Shown here: one piece after another, positions 25,237 through 31,429 of the stretch
Position numbering within the stretch: the stretch's first letter is position 1
How the letters are laid out: every line of letters starts with the position of its first letter
Assembly (NCBI GenBank): GCA_035316885.1
Contig: DATHII010000212.1
Location: 1-31,429 of the forward strand
DNA length: 31,429 bases
Source of the DNA: DASRTE01 sp035316885
GTDB lineage: Bacteria > Actinomycetota > Actinomycetes > Jiangellales > Jiangellaceae
Direction of reading: 5' to 3'
Position numbers and translations under genes: made by a program
The notes under the pieces: generated by a model
Told to the model about the DNA's origin: nothing
Seen by the model: the letters and a program-made list of their open reading frames with translations, nothing else
Databases searched by the model: none

Positions 25237-26346
25237 ATGTCCGACGTGCAGCACGGCCTCGAAGGAGTCGTCGCGTTCGAGACCGAGATCGGCGAACCCG
25301 ATCGGGCCGGCGGAGCACTGCGCTACCGGGGCGTCGACATCGAGGACCTGGTGGGGCGCGTCCCGTTCGAGAACGTCTGGGGTCTGCTGGTCGACGGTGC
25401 CTTCGAGCCGGGGCTCCCGCCCGCCGAGCCGTTCCCGATCCCGGTCCACTCCGGCGACGTCCGGGTCGATGTGCAGAGCGCGTTGGCCATGCTCGCGCCC
25501 GCCTGGGGCTTCCGGCAGCTGCTGGACATCTCCGACGAGCAGGCGCGCGAAGACCTCGCCCGGGCGGCCGTCATGGCGCTGTCGTTCGTCGCGCAGTCGG
25601 CGCGCGGAATCGGGCTGCCCATGGTGCCGCAACGGGAGATCGACAAGGCGCGCACGATCGTCGAGCGGTTCATGATCCGCTGGCGCGGGGAGCCGGATCC
25701 CGCCCACATCAAGGCGGTCGACGCCTATTTCACCTCAGCCGCAGAGCACGGCATGAACGCCTCGACATTCACCGCGCGCGTGGTCGCCTCCACCGGCGCC
25801 GACGTGGCGGCCGCGCTATCTGCCGCCGTGGGCGCGATGAGCGGTCCGCTGCACGGCGGTGCGCCCTCGCGGGTGCTGGCCATGATCGAGGAGATCGAAC
25901 GCACCGGCGACGCGGAGGGCTACGTCAAGGGCGTCCTGGACCGCAAGGAGCGGCTGATGGGCTTCGGACACCGGGTCTACCGCGCCGAGGACCCGAGGGC
26001 GCGCACGCTGCGGCGCGTGGCCCGAGATCTGGCTGCCCCCCGGTACGAGGTCGCCGAGTCGTTCGAGAAGGCGGCGCTGGCCCAGCTCGCCGAGCGCCGG
26101 CCGGACCGCGTGCTGGCCACAAACGTCGAGTTCTGGGCCGCGATCGTGCTCGACTACGCCGAGGTGCCCGCACACATGTTCACGTCGATGTTCACCTGTG
26201 CCCGCACGGCCGGGTGGAGCGCTCACATCCTCGAGGAGAAGCGCACCGGCCGGCTGGTCCGTCCGTCGGCGAAGTACGCCGGCCCGGTCGCGCGCGACCC
26301 CCGCGACGTCCCGGGCTGGAACCCCGTCTGGGCCCTCGGCAGCTGA
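25237..26346 (+). CDS. citA: Citrate synthase 2 (CitA type)
   Basis: This 369-residue protein is a short-form citrate synthase, condensing oxaloacetate and acetyl-CoA. It has GPLHGGAPSRV with His206, GFGHRVYRAEDPRA with His245, and MFTSMFTCARTAGWSAHILEEKR. At the place of the catalytic Asp (usually NVDF) it has Glu298 in NVEFW, which I recall as typical of the actinobacterial citA group. Activity may therefore be low or the substrate may differ, for example as in a methylcitrate-type role. ATG at 25237 with AGGGAG 7 bases upstream is preferred to the GTG at 25231. serC starts 5 bp after its stop. Confidence 0.93.
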   Translation: MSDVQHGLEGVVAFETEIGEPDRAGGALRYRGVDIEDLVGRVPFENVWGLLVDGAFEPGLPPAEPFPIPVHSGDVRVDVQSALAMLAPAWGFRQLLDISDEQAREDLARAAVMALSFVAQSARGIGLPMVPQREIDKARTIVERFMIRWRGEPDPAHIKAVDAYFTSAAEHGMNASTFTARVVASTGADVAAALSAAVGAMSGPLHGGAPSRVLAMIEEIERTGDAEGYVKGVLDRKERLMGFGHRVYRAEDPRARTLRRVARDLAAPRYEVAESFEKAALAQLAERRPDRVLATNVEFWAAIVLDYAEVPAHMFTSMFTCARTAGWSAHILEEKRTGRLVRPSAKYAGPVARDPRDVPGWNPVWALGS

Positions 26347-26350
26347 GCCT

Positions 26351-27481
26351 GTGACCGACCCCCAGCGCATCACGCTGCCGCCGGACCTCCTGCCCCGAGA
26401 TGGCCGGTTCGGCTCGGGGCCGAGCAAGGTTCGCCTCGAGGCGGTCGCCGCGCTGGCGGCCTCGGGCTCGGCCTATCTCGGCACCTCCCACCGGCAGGCG
26501 CCGGTCAAGGGGCTGGTCCGGCAGATACGTGAGGGCGTCGCCGAGTTGTTCGTGCTCCCCGACGGCTACGAGGTCGTGCTCGGCAACGGCGGGTCGACTG
26601 CGTTCTGGGACGCGGCCGCCTTCGGGCTGGTCCGCCGCCGGGCCCAGCACCTGAGCTTCGGCGAGTTCTCCGCGAAGTTCGCCGCCGTGACCCGGGGCGC
26701 GCCCTGGCTCGACGAGCCCACCGTGCTGAGCGCCGACCCCGGCACGCTCGCCCACCCGTATGCCGAGCCGGGCGTCGACGTCTACGCATGGCCGCACAAC
26801 GAAACCTCGACCGGCGTCATGGCACCGGTTCGACGTATCGACGCCGCCGATGACGACGCGCTCGTCGTGGTCGACGCCACCAGCGGTGCCGGCGGCCTGC
26901 CCCTCGACCCGGCCCAGGTCGATGTCTACTACTTTGCGCCGCAGAAGTGCTTCGCCTCCGACGGCGGGCTCTGGATCGCCGCGATGTCCCCGCGCGCGCT
27001 CGCGCGGGTCGAGGAGATCGCTGCCGGCGACCGGTACGTGCCCGCGTCCCTCGACCTCGCCATCGCCGTGGCCAACTCCCGCAGGGACCAGACCTACAAC
27101 ACCCCCGCTGTCGCGACGCTGTTCCTGCTCGCCCAGCAGCTCGACTGGCTCGTCGGCAACGGCGGACTCGACTTCGCGGTCGACCGCACGTCGGACTCGT
27201 CGAGTCGCCTGTACACCTGGGCGGACAAGAGCCGGTACGCAACGCCGTTCGTGGCCGACCCCTCCGCCCGCTCGCTGGTCGTCGGGACCATCGACCTCGA
27301 CGGCGCCGTCGACTCGGGCGCCGTCATCGCCGCCCTGCGTGACAACGGCATCGTCGACGTCGACCCGTACCGGAGCCTCGGGCGCAACCAGCTGAGGGTC
27401 GGCATGTTCCCAGCGGTCGACCCGGCCGACGTCGAAGCGTTGACCGCCTGCGTCGACTACGTCGTGGAACGGCTCGCCTAG
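26351..27481 (+). CDS. serC: Phosphoserine transaminase
   Basis: This 376-residue class V aminotransferase makes 3-phosphoserine from 3-phosphohydroxypyruvate and glutamate. PLP should bind Lys199 (FAPQKCFASDGGLW), with Asp175 (VVVDATSGAGG) against the pyridine nitrogen. RFGSGPSKVRLEAV and GTSHRQAPVK at the N-terminus, and HNETSTGVMAPVRR, match the actinobacterial-type SerC. The GTG at 26351 lies 4 bp after the citA stop. The enzyme needs PLP, and pdxH, which makes PLP, is divergent from this operon. In enteric bacteria SerC also serves PLP synthesis, but actinobacteria usually use another route. Confidence 0.95.
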   Translation: MTDPQRITLPPDLLPRDGRFGSGPSKVRLEAVAALAASGSAYLGTSHRQAPVKGLVRQIREGVAELFVLPDGYEVVLGNGGSTAFWDAAAFGLVRRRAQHLSFGEFSAKFAAVTRGAPWLDEPTVLSADPGTLAHPYAEPGVDVYAWPHNETSTGVMAPVRRIDAADDDALVVVDATSGAGGLPLDPAQVDVYYFAPQKCFASDGGLWIAAMSPRALARVEEIAAGDRYVPASLDLAIAVANSRRDQTYNTPAVATLFLLAQQLDWLVGNGGLDFAVDRTSDSSSRLYTWADKSRYATPFVADPSARSLVVGTIDLDGAVDSGAVIAALRDNGIVDVDPYRSLGRNQLRVGMFPAVDPADVEALTACVDYVVERLA

Positions 27482-27518
27482 ACCGCGCCCCACCCTGGGA
27501 CTCGGGCATCATGGGTCC

Positions 27519-28301
27519 ATGTCCGAGCGACCCGAGGGACTTGCCCTGGTCTTCGAGGACGACTTCGACGGTCCCGAACTCGACCTCGCCGTGTGGCTTC
27601 CCCACTACCTCCCGGCATGGAGTTCCCGCGCGACGACTGCCGCAACGTACGACATCCGTGACTCCTGCCTGCACCTCACCATCCCACCAGACCAGGGCCT
27701 GTGGTGCGCCGACGACCACTCACCGCCGCTGCGGGTGTCAGGGATCCAGTCCGGGAACTTCTCCGGGCCGGTCGGCAGCACGGTCGGCCAGCAGCCGTAC
27801 CGGGACGGCGTCACCGTCCGCGAGGAGCAAGAGAGCTTCTGGGGCTGGACGCCGGACCGCGGATACGTCGAACTGCGAGCGCGCGGCGTGGTCACGCCGC
27901 GGTCGATGGTGGCCTTCTGGATGGTCGGCCTCGAGGACCACCCCGAGAGGTCGGCGGAGATCTGCGTCGCCGAGATGTTCGGCAACGCCGTGATCCCGGG
28001 GACGTCGACAGCGGTGGGGATGGGTCTCCACCCCTTCCGCGACCCGGCGGTGACCGAGGACTTCGACGCCGTGCGGTTGCCAATCGACGTCGCGGAGTTC
28101 CACACCTACGCCGTGGACTGGACTTCCGACAAGGCTGACTTCCTCGTCGACGGCAGGCTGGTTCGCAGCTGCGCTCGGCCACCTTCGTACCCGATGCAGA
28201 TGATGCTCGCGGTCTTCGACTTTCCGGAGGACTCAACCGGCGATGACGCCGACGCCGTGCCCTCGCTGGTCGTGGACCACCTGCGTGGCTACCAGCGCTG
28301 A
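27519..28301 (+). CDS. GH16-fold (laminarinase-like) protein with altered catalytic motif
   Basis: This 260-residue protein has the jelly-roll pattern of glycoside hydrolase family 16: VFEDDFDGPELDLAVWLPHY at the start, ISG-like VSGIQSGNFSG, GYVELRAR, then AFWMVGLEDHPERSAEICVAEMFG, TYAVDWTSDKADFLVDGRLV and MQMMLAVFDFP. The canonical motif is ExDxxE; here residues 147-152 read EICVAE. Both glutamates are kept, but the central Asp is Cys149. It has no signal peptide, whereas GH16 enzymes are mostly secreted. It may be a weak, altered or non-catalytic glycan-binding member acting in the cytosol. It lies 37 bp after serC on the same strand. Confidence 0.82.
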   Translation: MSERPEGLALVFEDDFDGPELDLAVWLPHYLPAWSSRATTAATYDIRDSCLHLTIPPDQGLWCADDHSPPLRVSGIQSGNFSGPVGSTVGQQPYRDGVTVREEQESFWGWTPDRGYVELRARGVVTPRSMVAFWMVGLEDHPERSAEICVAEMFGNAVIPGTSTAVGMGLHPFRDPAVTEDFDAVRLPIDVAEFHTYAVDWTSDKADFLVDGRLVRSCARPPSYPMQMMLAVFDFPEDSTGDDADAVPSLVVDHLRGYQR

Positions 28302-28304
28302 GCC

Positions 28305-28880
28305 TCACGCCTGCAGGCCGCCCATAGCCAGGTCGACCACGGCTGTGGCGGCTCTCTCCGTCGACCAGCGATGCTCCCGCCGCAGGTGCAGAAAGGCATA
28401 AGAGACCTGGACATAGATCACGGTCGCGACCTGCTCCGGGTCGGGAAAAGTGCGCAAGGATCCGTCCAGCACGCCATCGCGCAGGAGCCGCACGATCGGA
28501 GCGACGAACTCCCACCGCGTGAGCGCGTCACGGCCTGGCTCGTGATAGATCGCGTTCAGCGCGGCATCGTCGAGCCCGGTCAGCAGGTCGGCCCGAGCGT
28601 CCGTGATCGCGCACACGGCCTCCAGCACGCGAGCCAGGCGCGTACGGGCATCGCCGTCGGCGGCCAAGATCGGCAGGAGACGCTCGCGCTCGTCGCGCAT
28701 GAGCTCCTCGCGGAGCGCGGCCACGATCGCAGCGCGCGTCTCTCCTCGGCGATACAGCGTCACCCGAGTGATGCCGGCCTCACGGGCGATATCTGCCATG
28801 GACGCGCCGGCCAACGCCTGCCGCTCCGCCAGGCGCTTGGCGGCAGCCAGCACAGACTGTGACACCGCTGTATCTGTCAT
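28305..28880 (-). CDS. TetR family transcriptional regulator
   Basis: This 191-residue protein has the TetR helix-turn-helix at about residues 10-48 (VLAAAKRLAERQALAGASMADIAREAGITRVTLYRRGETRAAIV). The C-terminal domain has no recognised ligand signature. The usual Phe/His after LYR is replaced by RGE, giving a slightly different third helix end. ATG at 28880 is preferred to a start further upstream, which would run through the operator. It is divergent from an SDR gene and should repress it: the palindrome at 28880-28896 begins at the first base of its own start codon. Confidence 0.88.
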   Translation of the reverse strand: MTDTAVSQSVLAAAKRLAERQALAGASMADIAREAGITRVTLYRRGETRAAIVAALREELMRDERERLLPILAADGDARTRLARVLEAVCAITDARADLLTGLDDAALNAIYHEPGRDALTRWEFVAPIVRLLRDGVLDGSLRTFPDPEQVATVIYVQVSYAFLHLRREHRWSTERAATAVVDLAMGGLQA

Positions 28881-28896
28881 GATACAACGTGTATCA
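28869..28896. promoter_or_regulatory. TetR-type operator in the regulator/SDR gap
   Basis: TGATACA-acg-TGTATCA (28880-28896) is a perfect 17-bp palindrome with 7-bp arms. A third half-site of the same sequence, TGTATC at 28869-28874, makes a second inverted repeat with GATACA (28881-28886, 6-bp spacer). The array overlaps the regulator start codon and stops 19 bp before the SDR start, so bound TetR could block both genes. Confidence 0.75.
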
Positions 28897-28914
28897 CACG
28901 GAAGGGTTGGCGGC

Positions 28915-29826
28915 ATGGAGTCCTCGCTGGTAGGCAGGGTTGCGTTGGTCGCCGGGGCGACCCGGGGAGCGGGCCGAGGGATAGCCGTTGAATTGGGCGC
29001 GGCCGGGGCGACCGTCTACGTCACCGGGCGAACGACCCGGTCACAGCGGTCGGAGATGAACAGGCCGGAAACGATCGAGGAGACCGCGGCCCTGGTCGAC
29101 GAGGCCGGCGGCCAGGGGATCGCGGTCCAGGTCGACCACCTCGTTGCCGACGAGGTGCGCGCGCTGGTGACCCGCATCGACGGCGAACACGGCGGCCTGG
29201 ACGTTCTGGTGAACGACATCTGGGGGGCAACCACAATGGAGTGGGACAAGTCGGTCTGGGAGTCGTCGTTGGACATCGGGCTGCGCACCCTGCGCCTGGC
29301 CGTGGACACACACGCCATCACCAGCCACTTCGCGATACCGCTGCTCATCAGGACGCCTGGCGGCCTGGTTGTCGAGGTGACCGACGGAACCGATGAGTAC
29401 AACGCGACCAACTACCGGGTCTCCTTCTTCTACGACCTGGCCAAGGCGGCAGTGAATCGAATGGCGTTCGCGCTGGCGCATGAGTTGCAGCCCTACGGCG
29501 CGACAGCCGTGTCACTCACACCGGGTTGGCTGCGATCGGAGATGATGCTCGAGGCCTTCGGCGTCACCGAATCGAACTGGCATGACGCCACAGAGCGCGT
29601 GCCCCACTTCGCCATCTCCGAGAGCCCAGCATTCGTCGGCCGGGCCGTCGCCGCGCTCGCCCAAGACCCCGACGTGTCGCGCTGGAACGGAAAGTCACTC
29701 TCCAGCGGGCAACTGGCGAAGATCTACGGCTTCACCGACGTCGACGGCAGCCAACCCGATGCCTGGCGATACGTCCCCGAAGTCCAAGACGCAGGCAAGC
29801 GCGCCGACACAACCGGCTATCGCTGA
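28915..29826 (+). CDS. SDR family oxidoreductase, atypical active-site branch
   Basis: This 303-residue short-chain dehydrogenase-like protein has cofactor motif AGATRGAGRG (from 13) and catalytic Tyr173 and Lys177 (YDLAK). NDIWG (100-104) stands where NNAG is usual, and VEVTDGTDEYN lacks the normal catalytic Ser. I recall these changes as shared by an SDR branch related to plant DHRS1-like proteins, so they are probably family features. An insert TTRSQRSEMNRPETIEETAALV after strand 2 (GRTTR) suits NADP binding. The substrate is unknown. Expression is probably released when the divergent TetR binds its ligand. The ATG at 28915 lies 19 bp after the operator. Confidence 0.88.
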   Translation: MESSLVGRVALVAGATRGAGRGIAVELGAAGATVYVTGRTTRSQRSEMNRPETIEETAALVDEAGGQGIAVQVDHLVADEVRALVTRIDGEHGGLDVLVNDIWGATTMEWDKSVWESSLDIGLRTLRLAVDTHAITSHFAIPLLIRTPGGLVVEVTDGTDEYNATNYRVSFFYDLAKAAVNRMAFALAHELQPYGATAVSLTPGWLRSEMMLEAFGVTESNWHDATERVPHFAISESPAFVGRAVAALAQDPDVSRWNGKSLSSGQLAKIYGFTDVDGSQPDAWRYVPEVQDAGKRADTTGYR

Positions 29827-29928
29827 CATCAGCGGCAGGTCAGCCGACGCCGGCACGCCAAGTGAGACTGGGCGAGGCGGAAGGCTGTGTCGCGTTGACC
29901 TCGCGCTCGGCCGTGCCATGGTGGTCCG

Positions 29929-30876
29929 ATGGGCGCTGACGAGGTTCGGGACGGCGTGTCGCTGACCAATCTTGACCAGCCGCTGTTCGACCAGGCGGAC
30001 GCGACCAAGCGGGATCTGGTGGACTACCTGGACGCAGTGGGGGATCGCATCATCGCGGGGCTTCGCGACCGGCCGCTGTCGGTGATCCGCGTACTTCGCG
30101 GTCAGGCGCCGTTCATGCAGAAGAACGTTCCCAAGTACACGCCGTCATGGGTGCGCACGGTGCCAATGTGGGCAGAGGCCTCGAAACGGGAGGTCTCCTA
30201 CGCGCTGTGCAACGACCGTCGCACCCTGCTGTGGTTCGCCAATCAGCGTGCGATCGAGTACCACCCGACCCTGGTTCGCGCAGATCGCCCGGACTATCAG
30301 ACCCACCTCGTGATGGACCTGGACCCGCCATCTGCGGACGCATTCGACGTGGTGGTCCGCACCGCTCAGCTGGTCCGGCAGGCCCTGGCCGATGCCGGCT
30401 TGTCCGGTGCGGTCAAGACCAGCGGTGCGAAGGGCGTGCACGTGTTCGTACCGATCGCGGCACATCCGATCGCGGATGTCGCGGCGGCCACCCGCGCGAT
30501 CGCCGCACGCGCCGAGCGCCTCGACCCCGTCCTCGCCACAACCGCGTATCTCCTGGAGGAGCGCGGTGGCAAGGTGTTCCTCGATTCGACCCGCTCCGGC
30601 GGGGCGACGGTGGTCGCCGCGTACAGCCCCCGCGTTCGGCCCGGTGCTCCAGTGTCCTTCCCCGTTGCCTGGGACGAGCTTGATCGCGTCTCGCCAGGCG
30701 ATTTCACCGTGCGCACCGCGGCGACGTTGATCGGTGGGGACGATCCGTGGGCCGACCGAATGCCCGAGCCGCAGCGGCTGAGCTCCGAGTTGATCGAGGA
30801 AGGCCACACCATCCCGGTCGCCCGGGTGCAGGCTATGCACGAGGGCAAACGTCGGGCCCGGGCTCGCCGCAGCTGA
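29929..30876 (+). CDS. Stand-alone LigD-type polymerase/primase domain (PolDom)
   Basis: This 315-residue archaeo-eukaryotic-primase-like polymerase corresponds to the polymerase part of the non-homologous end-joining protein LigD. It has VLRGQAPFMQKNVPKYTPSWV, the catalytic pair Asp130/Asp132 in HLVMDLDPP, TSGAKGVHVFVPI, and KVFLDSTRSGGATVVAAYS with the third acidic residue. Neither the ligase nor the phosphoesterase domain is attached, and no ku gene is nearby. Mycobacteria have such separate enzymes (PolD1/PolD2), which fill gaps with ribo- and deoxyribonucleotides. It is probably a repair or gap-filling polymerase. An IS element begins 27 bp downstream. Confidence 0.93.
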   Translation: MGADEVRDGVSLTNLDQPLFDQADATKRDLVDYLDAVGDRIIAGLRDRPLSVIRVLRGQAPFMQKNVPKYTPSWVRTVPMWAEASKREVSYALCNDRRTLLWFANQRAIEYHPTLVRADRPDYQTHLVMDLDPPSADAFDVVVRTAQLVRQALADAGLSGAVKTSGAKGVHVFVPIAAHPIADVAAATRAIAARAERLDPVLATTAYLLEERGGKVFLDSTRSGGATVVAAYSPRVRPGAPVSFPVAWDELDRVSPGDFTVRTAATLIGGDDPWADRMPEPQRLSSELIEEGHTIPVARVQAMHEGKRRARARRS

Positions 30877-30950
30877 CACCACACGCCGGAGCGGACGTGC
30901 TAGGGCGTGTCTGACCGATCCTGGGGTGGGGGCGCGGCAGCCTGGTTGTC

Positions 30951-31382
30951 ATGACTCGTGTTGGGGTGCTGACTGATCAGATGTGGGATCGGATCGAGCC
31001 TTTGTTGCCGGACCGCACGCCGCGGCGGGGTGGGAGGTGGGGCGAGCATCGTGTTGTTCTGGAGGCGATCTGCTGGCGGCTGCGCACGGGCTCGCCGTGG
31101 CGAGACCTTCCGCCGGAGTTTCCTGCCTGGCAGACGGTGTGGTGGCGGTTCGACCTGTGGTCCAAGGACGGCACCTGGGACAAGATCTTGACCGAGCTGC
31201 AGGGTCGGGCGCATGCGGTGGCCGAGCTGGAGTGGACGGTGTCGGTGGATTCCACGGTCGCCCGGGCTCATCAACACGCCGCCGGTACGCGTGGTGACCG
31301 CACCGGGGGGCTCGGTCGAATCACAAGATTCTGCGGCCTGAGCCCGATGATCACGCGCTGGGCCGATCCCGCGGCGGGTTGA
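30951..31382 (+). CDS. IS5-family transposase, upstream reading frame (OrfA)
   Basis: This frame codes for 143 residues. The first about 115 match the N-terminal DUF4096-type domain of IS427-group transposases: LTDQMWDRIEPLLPDRTPRRGG, then EAICWRLRTGSPWRDLPPEF and WQTVWWRFDLWSKDGTWDKIL. It then reaches VDSTVARAHQHAAG, with the first catalytic Asp of the DDE triad. From about 31304 on, the residues (GLGRITRFCGLSPMITRWADPAAG) no longer resemble the family, because the homologous sequence continues in the -1 frame. ATG at 30951 is the start. The product ending at 31382 alone would be inactive. Confidence 0.88.
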   Translation: MTRVGVLTDQMWDRIEPLLPDRTPRRGGRWGEHRVVLEAICWRLRTGSPWRDLPPEFPAWQTVWWRFDLWSKDGTWDKILTELQGRAHAVAELEWTVSVDSTVARAHQHAAGTRGDRTGGLGRITRFCGLSPMITRWADPAAG

Positions 31383-31429
31383 GCACCAAGACCCATCTGA
31401 GCGTGGACCGTCGGGGGCGGCCGTTGTCG
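31304..31429 (+). CDS. IS5-family transposase, downstream frame (OrfB), partial
   Basis: In the -1 frame from 31304 the translation includes KILRPEPDDHALGRSRGG, followed by LSTKTHLSVDRRGRPLS up to the window end. This is the well-conserved middle of the IS5/IS427 DDE domain. The frames overlap at a run of six G (31305-31310), a slippery site where a -1 shift would join OrfA to OrfB into one transposase. The rest, with the remaining catalytic residues, is outside the window. Confidence 0.78.

Larger units (their letters stand above)
30903..31429 (+). mobile_element. IS5-family (IS427-like) insertion sequence, left part, cut by window edge
   Basis: The element appears to begin near 30903 with GGGCGTGTCTGACC, a terminal-repeat-like start common in IS427-group elements. 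CTA just before it (30900-30902) fits the TA-containing target duplications of this group. The transposase follows from 30951. The right end, the second terminal repeat and the target duplication lie beyond position 31429, so full length and intactness cannot be judged. Confidence 0.8.

Noticed and set aside
28915..29826. Missing catalytic Ser and NNAG in the SDR next to TetR
   Set aside because: NDIWG and VEVTDG, with Tyr/Lys kept, look like features of a known SDR branch rather than decay of this copy.

Overview
The window is a GC-rich, gene-dense stretch of actinobacterial chromosome. The evidence is many GTG starts, 4-bp stop/start overlaps, a DtxR/IdeR-type metalloregulator with all its metal ligands, an F420-type deazaflavin oxidoreductase, a citA-type citrate synthase and a mycobacterial-type Nei glycosylase. 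The genus cannot be fixed from this sequence. No rRNA, tRNA or CRISPR array was seen.

Layout. 1-932 holds a frameshifted O-methyltransferase cut by the window edge. 967-3092 looks like an alkylation-damage unit: an ECF sigma factor overlaps an ogt-type methyltransferase, and an AraC-HTH/DinB fusion is transcribed away from them. 3105-6814 carries small metabolic genes: a GNAT, an SDR, a remnant of an ArsR regulator, a YciI protein, an alpha/beta hydrolase and a tandem GNAT. 6804-12977 contains two drug-efflux units. The first is a 14-TM MFS pump with a divergent TetR. The second is an MmpL/RND pump with a divergent TetR that overlaps an MBL-fold hydrolase. Both intergenic regions carry palindromes suited to TetR operators.

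12990-13784 is a Nei-like DNA glycosylase. 13894-17510 is a four-gene run (ABC ATPase, ABC-2 permease, histidine kinase, LuxR-type response regulator), three of whose genes are joined by overlapping stop/start codons. 17507-20999 has a deazaflavin oxidoreductase, two small conserved-looking proteins, a DtxR-rhodanese pair, and a ParA ATPase overlapping a small ribbon-helix-helix-like protein. 21010-24176 has N-acetylglucosamine-6-phosphate deacetylase, a double hot-dog protein and an MFS exporter. The last two meet at a 16-bp tandem duplication.

24177-24432 is the main non-coding gap. It holds a 12-codon ORF behind an unusually long Shine-Dalgarno match. 24433-27481 is pdxH, divergent from a citA-serC pair. 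27519-28301 is a GH16-fold protein without signal peptide and with an altered catalytic motif. 28305-29826 is a TetR/SDR divergent pair with a perfect operator palindrome. 29929-30876 is a stand-alone LigD-type polymerase/primase domain. The right end is the start of an IS5-family (IS427-like) element whose transposase appears to need a -1 frameshift at a run of six G.

No single large undescribed system is obvious. The best leads are the split Ada-like alkylation unit, the ParA/small-protein pair, the 12-codon ORF and the non-canonical GH16 protein.
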